Positions 6,931 to 14,748 of a stretch of DNA of 64,000 bases are shown here, in pieces (position 1 is the first letter of the stretch; the number at the start of each line of letters is the position of its first letter). The notes below the pieces were generated by a model. That model worked only from the letters and a program-made list of their open reading frames with translations, was not told where the DNA came from and did not search any database. This stretch comes from Verrucomicrobiales bacterium. GTDB taxonomy: Bacteria > Verrucomicrobiota > Verrucomicrobiia > Verrucomicrobiales > DEV007. Position numbers and translations under genes: made by a program. The stretch lies in NCBI GenBank assembly GCA_029213065.1, contig JARGPH010000032.1, positions 1 through 64,000 on the forward strand. Reading direction: 5' to 3'.

Positions 6931-6944
6931 TGTTCGGTTGAACT
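6931..6944 (+). promoter_or_regulatory. LexA-like operator upstream of intI
   Basis: TGTTC-GGTT-GAACT at 6931-6944 differs by one terminal base from TGTTC-N4-GAACA, the LexA motif I recall for Verrucomicrobia. It lies 42 bases before the intI start and next to the candidate Pc. LexA control of integron integrases is well known in other bacteria. No lexA gene is in the window. Confidence 0.65.
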
Positions 6945-6985
6945 ATTTTATTGACCGCTTCTTCTTAATTGTGTATTTGAACAGT

Positions 6986-8291
6986 ATGAGTGCAATGAAA
7001 GCGAGCTGGTGTTGGAGAACAGATCTTCGGGAGTTTCGAAATCTTTCGGATCAGAGAAAGGCGGGGTTTCTGCTCGTTTTGGAATGGTTTGAAAATTTCC
7101 GGCTCAGAAATGAACTGGAAGCCGGGCGCGAGGCGGCTCGGCTCTTTTGGAAAACCGAGGTGATTCGGGATGATCGCGAGCGGGAGGACTGGCAATTGGA
7201 GCAGTGGGAGTCAGCGATTCAGTGGTATTTAAATTGGCTGGATGCCTGTGCTGCAGCTCAAGCAGATCACCGGAGCCTTCCCGAGCGACTCAGAGTAGCG
7301 GTCAATTCGGCAGGATCGAGACGCGGTTTGGCAAGACGCACGAAGCAATGTTATTCGGCCTGGGCGGCTCGGTATGCCTTGTTTTCGTGATGGAGAGCGT
7401 GACGTCATGCAGGTCGAAACGGCAACTCGCTTTTTAACCTCGGTGGTGGACGACGAAGACGCCGCTTACACAACGCAGAAGCAGGCGCTCAATGCGCTCG
7501 CATTCTTTTTTAAACAAGTCTGTGGAATGGAGAATCCGCGCTTCAGGGTGAAGCTGAAGAAGACCGGGACGCGGATTCCGGTCGTGCTCTCGAAAGAGGA
7601 AACGCAAGCGGTCATTGCGAAGCTTGAGGAACCGGCCAAAGTGCCGAGGAAAACCGACGGGCGGTATGGATTGCCGGCGCGACTTCAGTATGGCGCGGGG
7701 TTGAGGCGTTCGGAACTGGTGCGATTGCGAATCAAAGACGTAGATTTAGGACGCGGCACGATAACGGTGCGCCAAAGCAAGGGCGACAAGGATCGCGTAA
7801 CGATGCTTCCGGCGAGCCTGCAGAAGGAGTTAGCAGAGCAAATCGAAAAGGCGCGTGTCCTCTGGCAGCACGACCGCGCAACAGGTCTGGCGGGCGTCCA
7901 CATCCCGGGCGCCTTATCGAGAAAATTCTCCCTCGCTGCGGAGGAGTTCAAATGGTTTTGGCTTTTCCCGGCACGACAGACGTCTATGGATCCCGAGACT
8001 GGAGTGAAGCGGCGTCATCACCTGCACGGGCAGGTTTACAGCGACGCGATCAAGAGAGCATCAGAAGCGATAGGCATTGAGAAGCGGGTCACGAGCCATG
8101 CCCTCAGGCACTCTTTCGCGACGCATCTCCTCGAAGCGGGAACCGATCTTCGAACAATCCAGGAGCTTCTAGGCCACGAAGACATCACGACAACGGAGAT
8201 CTATCTGCATGTCGCGATAGGCTCGAATGGCCTCGGCGTTACAAGTCCTTTAGACAATCTCGGAGCGGAGCTACCGGCAGTAGCCTACTAG
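6986..8291 (+). pseudogene. intI: Integron integrase IntI, interrupted by a one-base frameshift
   Basis: Tyrosine recombinase that inserts and excises cassettes at attI and attC. The catalytic residues are present: Arg (7704-7706), Lys in SKGDKDR, His-x-x-Arg (8097-8108), His (8175-8177) and Tyr (8202-8204). The IntI-specific insert lies between the second and third catalytic patches (WFWLFPARQ ... [10 protein letters not shown]). The N-terminal half is in frame 2 from ATG 6986 and ends at a TGA (7388-7390); homology continues in frame 3 through RDGERD. The join is the TTTT run at 7382-7385, with one base too many. The corrected protein would be 434 aa, with about 95 residues before the usual IntI start. 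This is either a real inactivation or a sequencing error. Confidence 0.9.
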
Positions 8292-8699
8292 CGAAAAACG
8301 GGGACACGATTTTCGCGTAAAGAAACAGGAAAGGGTGTTCTATAAAGAGAGAGATGAGGGATAGGCTGAATGGTATTGCCACTCGGCAGAGAACACAGGA
8401 TGCAATCCTGCGCTACTCCGCGAATAAACCCGGGACAGGTGATCTGTCTTCTTCTGTAGAGAAATTTCCGGGGGATTTCGTTTTCCAGCGCGTCGGAAGG
8501 CCTTGAGCGTTGCATCGTGATCACAAGGTTGTAAGAACACTCGAAATCATTGCTCCCCGCTTTACGCGCCGTTACTTTCATTCGCGTTGAAATTTGAAGG
8601 ATTCAACGCGGAGAAGAGCGAATGGAGCCCGGATCGGATAAGCTTCGATCCCTTCCCCCACCCCTTGATCCGCCCACACAATTCCGCTACAACCTCCTA
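8292..8699. other. Intergenic region after intI, no credible gene
   Basis: About 330-400 bases without a supported gene. GCGAAAA (8291-8297) and TTTTCGC (8310-8316) can pair around ACGGGGACACGA. A perfect 9-bp inverted repeat, CGCGTTGAA (8583-8591) and TTCAACGCG (8602-8610), lies just before the AraC-type gene and could be an operator or leader hairpin. Short frames on both strands match nothing I know. Confidence 0.6.
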
Positions 8700-9434
8700 A
8701 TGCCCCCTGCCTCCCCCCTCTCCAACCTCCAGCACGAGGAAATCGAGTCTCTTTTCGATTGCCTCGACGGGACGCAGTTTTGGATCAAGGATGCTTCGGG
8801 GATTTACCTGAAGGTGAATCGGGCTTTTCAGCTGAATTACTCTCTCCCCTCGCGGGAAGCGGCCGTGGGAATGACGGACTTCGATCTCTCGCCGCCGTGG
8901 CTCGCGAAGGGTTTCCTGGCCGATGACACGCGGGTCCTCAAGGGCGAGCGGGTCACGAACCGGATCGAGCTCGTGGGAGGTTTCGACGGCGCGGCCCATT
9001 GGAACCGGACCACGAAGATCCCGGTTCGGAATCGCAAGGGTGCGATCGCGGCGACGGCGGGAATCACCGAGACGCTCCCGGGCTTGAAGGCTCCGGACTT
9101 CCCCGTCCCGGAGCTGGTCCCGGCGCTCAGCGCGATGCAGCAGGCCCCCGCCGATGCGTGGACCAATTCTCTGCTCGCGGAGCGGGTCAGGATGTCGACG
9201 AGCGCCTTTGAACGCAAGTTCCGGAAGCACCTCCAGTTTTCGCCGATGCAGTTTTTGAAACGGCTTCGACTCGCGAAGGCGGCTGCCGCTTTGATCCAAT
9301 CGGGACAATCGATTTCGGAGATCGCGGCCGATGGCGGGTTCAGTGACCAGGCCCATTTGACTCGGGAATTCAAGAAGTTGTTCGAAGCGACGCCCGGAGA
9401 ATGGCGGAAACAGCATCACGGGATCGAGAAATAG
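8700..9434 (+). CDS. PAS domain AraC-family transcriptional regulator
   Basis: A 244-residue regulator. Residues about 10-115 form a PAS-type sensor (FWIKDASGIYLKVNRAF, then VGMTDFDLSPP). Residues about 150-240 are an AraC double helix-turn-helix, with the second helix pair around ISEIAADGGFSDQAHLTREF. It should bind DNA in response to a small ligand or redox signal. The start at 8700 puts the PAS domain at the N-terminus; an ATG at 8622 would add 26 Pro-rich residues and cannot be excluded. The downstream amidohydrolase on the same strand, 74 bases away, is a plausible target. Confidence 0.85.
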   Translation: MPPASPLSNLQHEEIESLFDCLDGTQFWIKDASGIYLKVNRAFQLNYSLPSREAAVGMTDFDLSPPWLAKGFLADDTRVLKGERVTNRIELVGGFDGAAHWNRTTKIPVRNRKGAIAATAGITETLPGLKAPDFPVPELVPALSAMQQAPADAWTNSLLAERVRMSTSAFERKFRKHLQFSPMQFLKRLRLAKAAAALIQSGQSISEIAADGGFSDQAHLTREFKKLFEATPGEWRKQHHGIEK

Positions 9435-9508
9435 CACTGCCGCTTTTGTTCAAAATTGAGCGTCTCAGATTCAAGACCTGCGCGACCGTTTCGGGCTAGA
9501 GTAAGGGC

Positions 9509-10804
9509 ATGAATACGGAACCGGGAATCACTTGTATTGAAAACGGCCAGCTCATCGACGGCACCGGAGCGGAGGCGATCGCCGACGGCTCTTTGATCTT
9601 TGAGAACGGAGTGATCACCTACGCGGGACCCAAGAGCGAGGCGCCGGAACTGCCCGCCACTACCCGCCGTATCGATGCAAAGAACGGTTCGATTCTTCCG
9701 GGTCTCGTCGAGGCGCATTTCCATGCGACTTACTTCAACATCCGCTCGCTCGAGGATCTCGATATCAAGTATCCGGTCGAGTATGTCTCGATGCTCGCCT
9801 CGGTCAATTGCCGGCTCGCGCTCGAATGTGGCTACACCGCGGCCCGCTCCGGTGGCTGTCTTTTCAATGTCGATGTCTGGCTGAAAAAGGCGATCGACAA
9901 CGATCTCATTCCGGGGCCGCGCCTCTCCCCTTCCGGCCGCGAGATCTGCTCGGCGGGAGGACTCATGGACTGGAACCCCGAGTTCCGGAAGATCGGGATG
10001 GAGGGGCTCGTCTTCATCATCAATGGAGCTGAGGACGCGCGCAAGGCGGTCCGGGCGCTCGTGAAAGACGGAATCGAGTGGGTCAAAACCTACCCGACCG
10101 GAGACGCCGCCGCGCCCGATGTGAACGATCATCACACCCTCTGCATGACCTTTGAGGAAATGGATGCGGTCGTGAAGACGGCGCACAATCACGGCATGAA
10201 AGTGACGGGTCACTGCCGCGCGACCGAGGGAATCAAGAACGCGCTCCGCGCCGGATACGACACCCTCGAGCACGGCACTTTTATCGATGACGAGGCGCTC
10301 GAGATGATCCTCGCTCGTGATGTTCCTGTGATCCCCGCGCTCTATTTTGAAAAGGCGAGCGTCGACCACGGGCCGGAGTTCGGACTGCCGCAGCGTGTCA
10401 TCGACGGTCATCAGGAAACCCTCGACGGCGGAGCGGAGAGCGCCCTGCGGATTCTCCGTGCGGGTGGTCGGATCGGCATGGGCGGCGACTACGGCTTCGG
10501 ATGGAATCCGCACGGCACCTACGCCAAAGAGCTGACCTATTTCACGAAGGAAGTCGGATTCACTCCGCTCGAGACGCTGATGTGCGCCACGAAAACCGGA
10601 GCGGAGATCATGGGAATGGGCGATCAAATCGGAACACTCGAAGCGGGCAAGCTCGCCGACGTCCTCGTCGTCGACGGTGACGTCCTCGCGGATATTGCGA
10701 TTCTCGAAGACCGGAAGAACCTTCAGGCGGTGATTCAGGGCGGAGTGATCAAGGCGGGAACGATGGCTCCCCGTCAGGAAACCTCTGTTACCGTGGATGG
10801 CTAG
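9509..10804 (+). CDS. Amidohydrolase family metal-dependent hydrolase
   Basis: A 431-residue cytosolic amidohydrolase of the imidazolonepropionase/prolidase-like group. The metal site is visible: His70-x-His72 (LVEAHFHATYF), Lys193 (WVKTYPTG), His235 (VTGHCRATEG), His255 (DTLEHGTF) and Asp327 (GMGGDYGFGW). The C-terminal strand returns to the small beta domain (GTLEAGKLADVLVVDG). It hydrolyses an amide or cyclic C-N bond, but the substrate cannot be read from sequence. No signal peptide. It is followed after 60 bases by the large secreted protein gene on the same strand. Confidence 0.87.
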   Translation: MNTEPGITCIENGQLIDGTGAEAIADGSLIFENGVITYAGPKSEAPELPATTRRIDAKNGSILPGLVEAHFHATYFNIRSLEDLDIKYPVEYVSMLASVNCRLALECGYTAARSGGCLFNVDVWLKKAIDNDLIPGPRLSPSGREICSAGGLMDWNPEFRKIGMEGLVFIINGAEDARKAVRALVKDGIEWVKTYPTGDAAAPDVNDHHTLCMTFEEMDAVVKTAHNHGMKVTGHCRATEGIKNALRAGYDTLEHGTFIDDEALEMILARDVPVIPALYFEKASVDHGPEFGLPQRVIDGHQETLDGGAESALRILRAGGRIGMGGDYGFGWNPHGTYAKELTYFTKEVGFTPLETLMCATKTGAEIMGMGDQIGTLEAGKLADVLVVDGDVLADIAILEDRKNLQAVIQGGVIKAGTMAPRQETSVTVDG

Positions 10805-10864
10805 TGCAGCGTTCGCTGGATCCCTGCAAACAATGCCCCGCCTCGCCGATTCGATGCGTCTTAT

Positions 10865-13800
10865 ATGAAACTTCCCCTACTCCTTTCCCTCGCCCTGCTC
10901 CTTCAGGGATTCAGCGCGGCCGCCGGGACCCCGCCGAATCTCCGGCAGGAAAACCTCGCGGCCTGGTGCATCGTGCCCTTTGACGCGAAAAAGCGAGGCC
11001 CCGAAGCGCGAGCGCTCATGCTCGGAGAACTCGGGCTGACCCGCTGTGCCTACGATTGGCGTCCCGAACATGTCGAGCAATTCGAGGAGGAGATCCTCCA
11101 ATACCAAAAGCACGGGATCGAGTTCTTCGCCTTCTGGGGAGGACATGAGAAGGCCTTCGAACTCTTTGGGAAATACGAGATTCATCCTCAGGTTTGGAAG
11201 ATGATCCCCGGGACGAAAGAGCCGGATCAGGGGAAGAAAGTGCAGGCTTCCGCGGATTTGCTGGAACCGCTCGCAAAGCGAACCGCAGCGCTCGGCTGCA
11301 AACTGGGGCTCTACAATCACGGTGGATGGGGCGGCGAACCGGAGAACATGGTCGCGGTCTGCACGGCGTTGCGAGCACGCGGTCATTCCCACGTTGGCAT
11401 CGTCTACAACTGGCATCACATGCACGAGAGAATCGGGGACTGGCCGGAAATGCTGGACCTGATGAAGCCCTATCTTCATTGCCTGAATCTGAACGGGATG
11501 AACACCGGGGCGGACCCGAAGATCCTACCACTCGCACAAGGTGAGCACGACCTCTCGCTTTTGAAAACGCTCATTGCGAGCGGCTACGACGGCCCGGTCG
11601 GGATTCTCGATCATCAGGGACACACCGACGCGAAGCTCAGTTTACAGGACAACCTCGAGGGCCTGAGCTGGTTGCTGAAGGAAGTGGCGACGCCGGGTTC
11701 AGGCGGGAAAAAGCCGGTGCCCTCAGCCGCTCCGGTTGCAGTCAAAGCGGACACGTCACCGCCTGCGGGCGAAGCGGTCGAGAGCTCCGGCGCCGCATTT
11801 GGAAAGGCACTCTCGAAGGGAATCCTCGTCGAAGCGGGCGATTTCCGTCGCCATCCCCCGATCACCGTGGAGTGCCGCGTCAAACTGCGCGATGCGAAGG
11901 GCTACAACATTCTCGTCGCGAGCGACACAAAGGCGTCGACTGAGCATTGGGAGATCTTCGCGATGAACAAAAGCGGCTACCTCACCGCCTATCTCCCCGG
12001 AGCCAAGCCCGATCATATCACCACTCAACACGTCATCACCGATGAAAAATGGCACGCCGTCGCGATGCACTACGAAGCGGACCGGGTCCGCCTTTACCTT
12101 GATGGAGCCGAAGTTGCCGACACCGCGATCACCCGCGATTCGAAGCGGAAAACGGTGAAAGGAAAACTCGGAATCGGAGGGCTCGTCGAGGGCCGTTTTT
12201 ACCTTCGCGGCGCGATCGACGAGGTGCGGATCCGGCGCGGCATTCACGAGGATGTCACCACCGTTTCCGACAAGCCCTTTGCCCCCGTGAGCGAGGCGGA
12301 GGGAATGCTCTGGAATTTCGACGAACTTCCAACGGCGGGGCCACCGCCCCTTCGCTTTCCCCGCGCGCCGCTCAATCCGGAGGAATCGCCCTACTGGGAA
12401 GAGGAAATCAACCGCGACCGGGTCTATGATTTCTACGCCAAGGAAGCGCTCGCCTTCGGGCAGATGAAACCCGCCGAGCGGCCGGACTTCCTGCCTCCTT
12501 TTCCCGGACTCGACGGCGGTGAACACGGACACTGGGGCAACCAGAACGATAAGGATACCTGGCGGGACGGCAGGGTTCGGGAGATGGATCACGGTTCGAT
12601 CGTGAGCGGAGTTTTCCGGGGATTCGAGCTCGTCATTCCCCGCGCTGTCAGCGTGCAGCTGTCCGATGGAGTGAACGCGGTCTTCGATCAGGAAACGCTC
12701 ACCTTCCGAGCCGCGTGGAAAGGCGATCTCGTGAAATGGTCCGACACGAGACGCGGTTTTCTCCACGGTATACCCGCTGGAGGTAAGACGACAGTGCCGC
12801 TGGAGCAATCGATAACTCCCTCTGATAAAGCGACCTACCTCGGACTTTACCGAAACGGGGAAGACGTCACCTTTGCCTACGAAGAAGCGGGAAAGGTCCA
12901 CTACGCGACCGCTGCGGCGGCAGGAGAAAAAGTAATCGTAACTCACTCTGACAAAGCACCAAAGAGCGGATCACCCCGGTGGTCGGAGACCGTTTCGACG
13001 GAGATTCAGAAGGGCGAAGGAAAGCCCTACGCGATCGACACCTTCCCCCTTCCCTGCGAGAATCCGTGGAAGTCGCTCTTCTTCGTTGGAGGCCTCGACT
13101 TCATCTCGGAGAATCGCATCGCGGTCGCGAACATCCACGGCGATGTCTGGCTCTGTGACCGCGACGGAGACGAGCTGACCTGGAAGCGCTTTGCGGCGGG
13201 ACTGCACCAGCCGCTCGGAGTGAAGGTGGTCGACGGCATCGTCCACCTGCGGTGTCGCGATCAGATCGTGGCACTTCACGACCTGAACGGTGACGACGAA
13301 GCGGATTTTTACGAATGCCTCTCCGATGCGCAGACGACCTCCGCGGGTGGTCATGACTTTATCACCGGGCTGCAGCAGGATAATGCGGGGCGCTGGTATT
13401 TTGCCTCAGGCAACGAGGGCCTTTGCCGGGTCTCCGCGAAAGGCGACAAGCTCGAAGTCCTCGGAACCGGGTTGAGAAATCCCAACGGGCTCGGGATTTC
13501 CCCTGACGGGAAAACCATCCTGACAAGCGTCCAGGAAGGCAACTGGACCCCGGCGAGCGCGATTGCCGACGTGAGCGTTCCCGGTCATTTCGGCGCGGGC
13601 GGCCCACGCGAGGGCGAACGCGGCAACGTTCCCCCGATGCTTTACCTTCCGCGCGGGATCGACAACTCAAGCGGCGGTCAGACTTACATCGAGAGCGATC
13701 GCTGGGGTCCGGCCAAAGGGCAATGGCTCCACTTTTCGGGAGGTTTCGCGAAGTATTTTCTCGTTCTGAGAGAGACATTCGGTGAAGGGCGCTCACAGGC

Positions 13801-14620
13801 GGCGGCGATCCCGCTGCCCGGTGAGTTTTTGTCAGGAGCCCATCGCGGGCGCTTCTCCCCTTTCGACGGTCAACTCTATGTTGCCGGTGCCCAGGGCTGG
13901 GGAAATTACGGCGTTGCCGACGGGTCGCTTCAGCGGGTCCGCTACACCGGCGGTGACCGCTACCCTTACCCGGTTCAGCACGAAACGAGGGACAACGGCC
14001 TGCTCCTCACCTTTGCCGAAGCCGTTCCGGACGCGTATGCAGCGAAGGGAAAATGGTTTGCGCAGCAGTGGGATTATCTCTACGGGCCCGGCTACGGTTC
14101 CCCGGAGTATTCCGTGAATCACCCCGGCCGCGAAGGGCATGACCGGCTCGAGATTCGTTCGGTCCACCGTATTGGCGGCGGGAAGCAGCTCTTCGTCGAG
14201 ATGCCGCAACTCCGCCCCGCTGATACCCTGCACCTTTATTTTGACTCCGGCGGGGATGGGGCTGCCTCACATCTGGAGTTGTTCGCGACGATTCATGAAA
14301 CGGGACCCGCCTTTACCGATTTTCCCGGCTACGAAAGAATTCCGAAAATGACGGTAACCACGGCGATGCAAGGTCCGGCGATGCCTGCTGCGTCTTCGGG
14401 GATCGGCGCCTGCGTCGCCTGTCATCACCCGACCCGTCAGGTCGTGGGCCCTTCGTTCGCCGAGATCCGGAAACGCTACGCCGGCAACCCCGACGGGATT
14501 GTCGCGTGGGCACAGAACCCGCAGAACAAAACGCCCGGACTTCCGCCGATGCCGTCGTTTCAGTTCATGGAGAAAGCGGATTTGAAGAAGATCGCGCTGG
14601 AGATTCTCGGAGAGGAGTAG
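10865..14620 (+). CDS. Large secreted protein: TIM barrel, LamG, DUF6797-like, propeller and cytochrome c
   Basis: A 1251-residue exported protein (signal peptide residues 1-21). Reading along it: a xylose-isomerase-like TIM barrel (about 30-275), an Ala/Pro linker, a LamG/concanavalin-like domain (about 310-465), a DUF6797-type segment (about 515-660), a membrane-bound-dehydrogenase type beta-propeller (about 720-1130), and a C-terminal c-type heme site Cys1183-x-x-Cys1186-His1187 with a likely Met ligand in PPMPSF. Such mosaics are typical of PVC bacteria and are thought to act on carbohydrates in the periplasm. The heme suggests oxidation of a sugar coupled to electron transfer. The fusion of the isomerase-like barrel to the propeller is unusual in length. 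Confidence 0.82.
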   Translation: MKLPLLLSLALLLQGFSAAAGTPPNLRQENLAAWCIVPFDAKKRGPEARALMLGELGLTRCAYDWRPEHVEQFEEEILQYQKHGIEFFAFWGGHEKAFELFGKYEIHPQVWKMIPGTKEPDQGKKVQASADLLEPLAKRTAALGCKLGLYNHGGWGGEPENMVAVCTALRARGHSHVGIVYNWHHMHERIGDWPEMLDLMKPYLHCLNLNGMNTGADPKILPLAQGEHDLSLLKTLIASGYDGPVGILDHQGHTDAKLSLQDNLEGLSWLLKEVATPGSGGKKPVPSAAPVAVKADTSPPAGEAVESSGAAFGKALSKGILVEAGDFRRHPPITVECRVKLRDAKGYNILVASDTKASTEHWEIFAMNKSGYLTAYLPGAKPDHITTQHVITDEKWHAVAMHYEADRVRLYLDGAEVADTAITRDSKRKTVKGKLGIGGLVEGRFYLRGAIDEVRIRRGIHEDVTTVSDKPFAPVSEAEGMLWNFDELPTAGPPPLRFPRAPLNPEESPYWEEEINRDRVYDFYAKEALAFGQMKPAERPDFLPPFPGLDGGEHGHWGNQNDKDTWRDGRVREMDHGSIVSGVFRGFELVIPRAVSVQLSDGVNAVFDQETLTFRAAWKGDLVKWSDTRRGFLHGIPAGGKTTVPLEQSITPSDKATYLGLYRNGEDVTFAYEEAGKVHYATAAAAGEKVIVTHSDKAPKSGSPRWSETVSTEIQKGEGKPYAIDTFPLPCENPWKSLFFVGGLDFISENRIAVANIHGDVWLCDRDGDELTWKRFAAGLHQPLGVKVVDGIVHLRCRDQIVALHDLNGDDEADFYECLSDAQTTSAGGHDFITGLQQDNAGRWYFASGNEGLCRVSAKGDKLEVLGTGLRNPNGLGISPDGKTILTSVQEGNWTPASAIADVSVPGHFGAGGPREGERGNVPPMLYLPRGIDNSSGGQTYIESDRWGPAKGQWLHFSGGFAKYFLVLRETFGEGRSQAAAIPLPGEFLSGAHRGRFSPFDGQLYVAGAQGWGNYGVADGSLQRVRYTGGDRYPYPVQHETRDNGLLLTFAEAVPDAYAAKGKWFAQQWDYLYGPGYGSPEYSVNHPGREGHDRLEIRSVHRIGGGKQLFVEMPQLRPADTLHLYFDSGGDGAASHLELFATIHETGPAFTDFPGYERIPKMTVTTAMQGPAMPAASSGIGACVACHHPTRQVVGPSFAEIRKRYAGNPDGIVAWAQNPQNKTPGLPPMPSFQFMEKADLKKIALEILGEE

Positions 14621-14748
14621 AATAGAGGGACCTGGGGACTCGGGGCCTCGGCTTTGACAGGGTGCTTCCAGCTGCCGGCATGGGCACTGCGCGGAGTCTA
14701 TGCAGGCAGCAGGGATGAAACTCTTCCCCAGCTTCCTGCGCGATGCGC

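Larger units (their letters stand above)
6717..6985. other. attI: attI region between cassette 1 and intI
   Basis: The cassette array ends at AGAGAAC (6717-6723; GTTCTCT on the minus strand), the crossover point of attI. The 262 bases up to the intI start hold no gene but carry several signals: a 10-bp direct repeat TGATATCACG at 6751-6760 and 6877-6886, a palindrome AACAGT-N4-ACTGTT at 6919-6934, a LexA-like box at 6931-6944 and a possible leftward promoter. The repeats could be accessory integrase sites; that is inference. Confidence 0.8.
1..8291. mobile_element. Chromosomal integron: intI, attI and an array of 10 complete cassettes plus one partial
   Basis: A tyrosine recombinase gene of the IntI type at 6986-8291 reads rightward, and leftward from it ten minus-strand genes alternate with ten imperfect palindromes of 124-127 bp. 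Each palindrome is bounded by 7-bp cores of the GTTRRRY/RYYYAAC kind. For every cassette the core at its 5' end is the exact complement of the core after its gene, which is the defining property of a cassette. The uniform attC length resembles sedentary chromosomal integrons such as those of Vibrio. The array continues beyond the left edge. By eye the cassette DNA is less GC-rich than the rest of the window. Confidence 0.95.

Noticed and set aside
8288-8581. 97-residue frame on the minus strand after intI
   Set aside because: No recognisable motif, overlaps the intI stop and lacks supporting context; treated as non-coding.
9416-10627. 403-residue minus-strand frame over the amidohydrolase
   Set aside because: It is antisense to a gene with an intact metal site and shows an Arg/Asp/Gly-rich composition typical of GC-rich shadows.
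11756-12946. 396-residue minus-strand frame over the large secreted protein
   Set aside because: Antisense shadow of a clear multidomain gene; no domain recognised.
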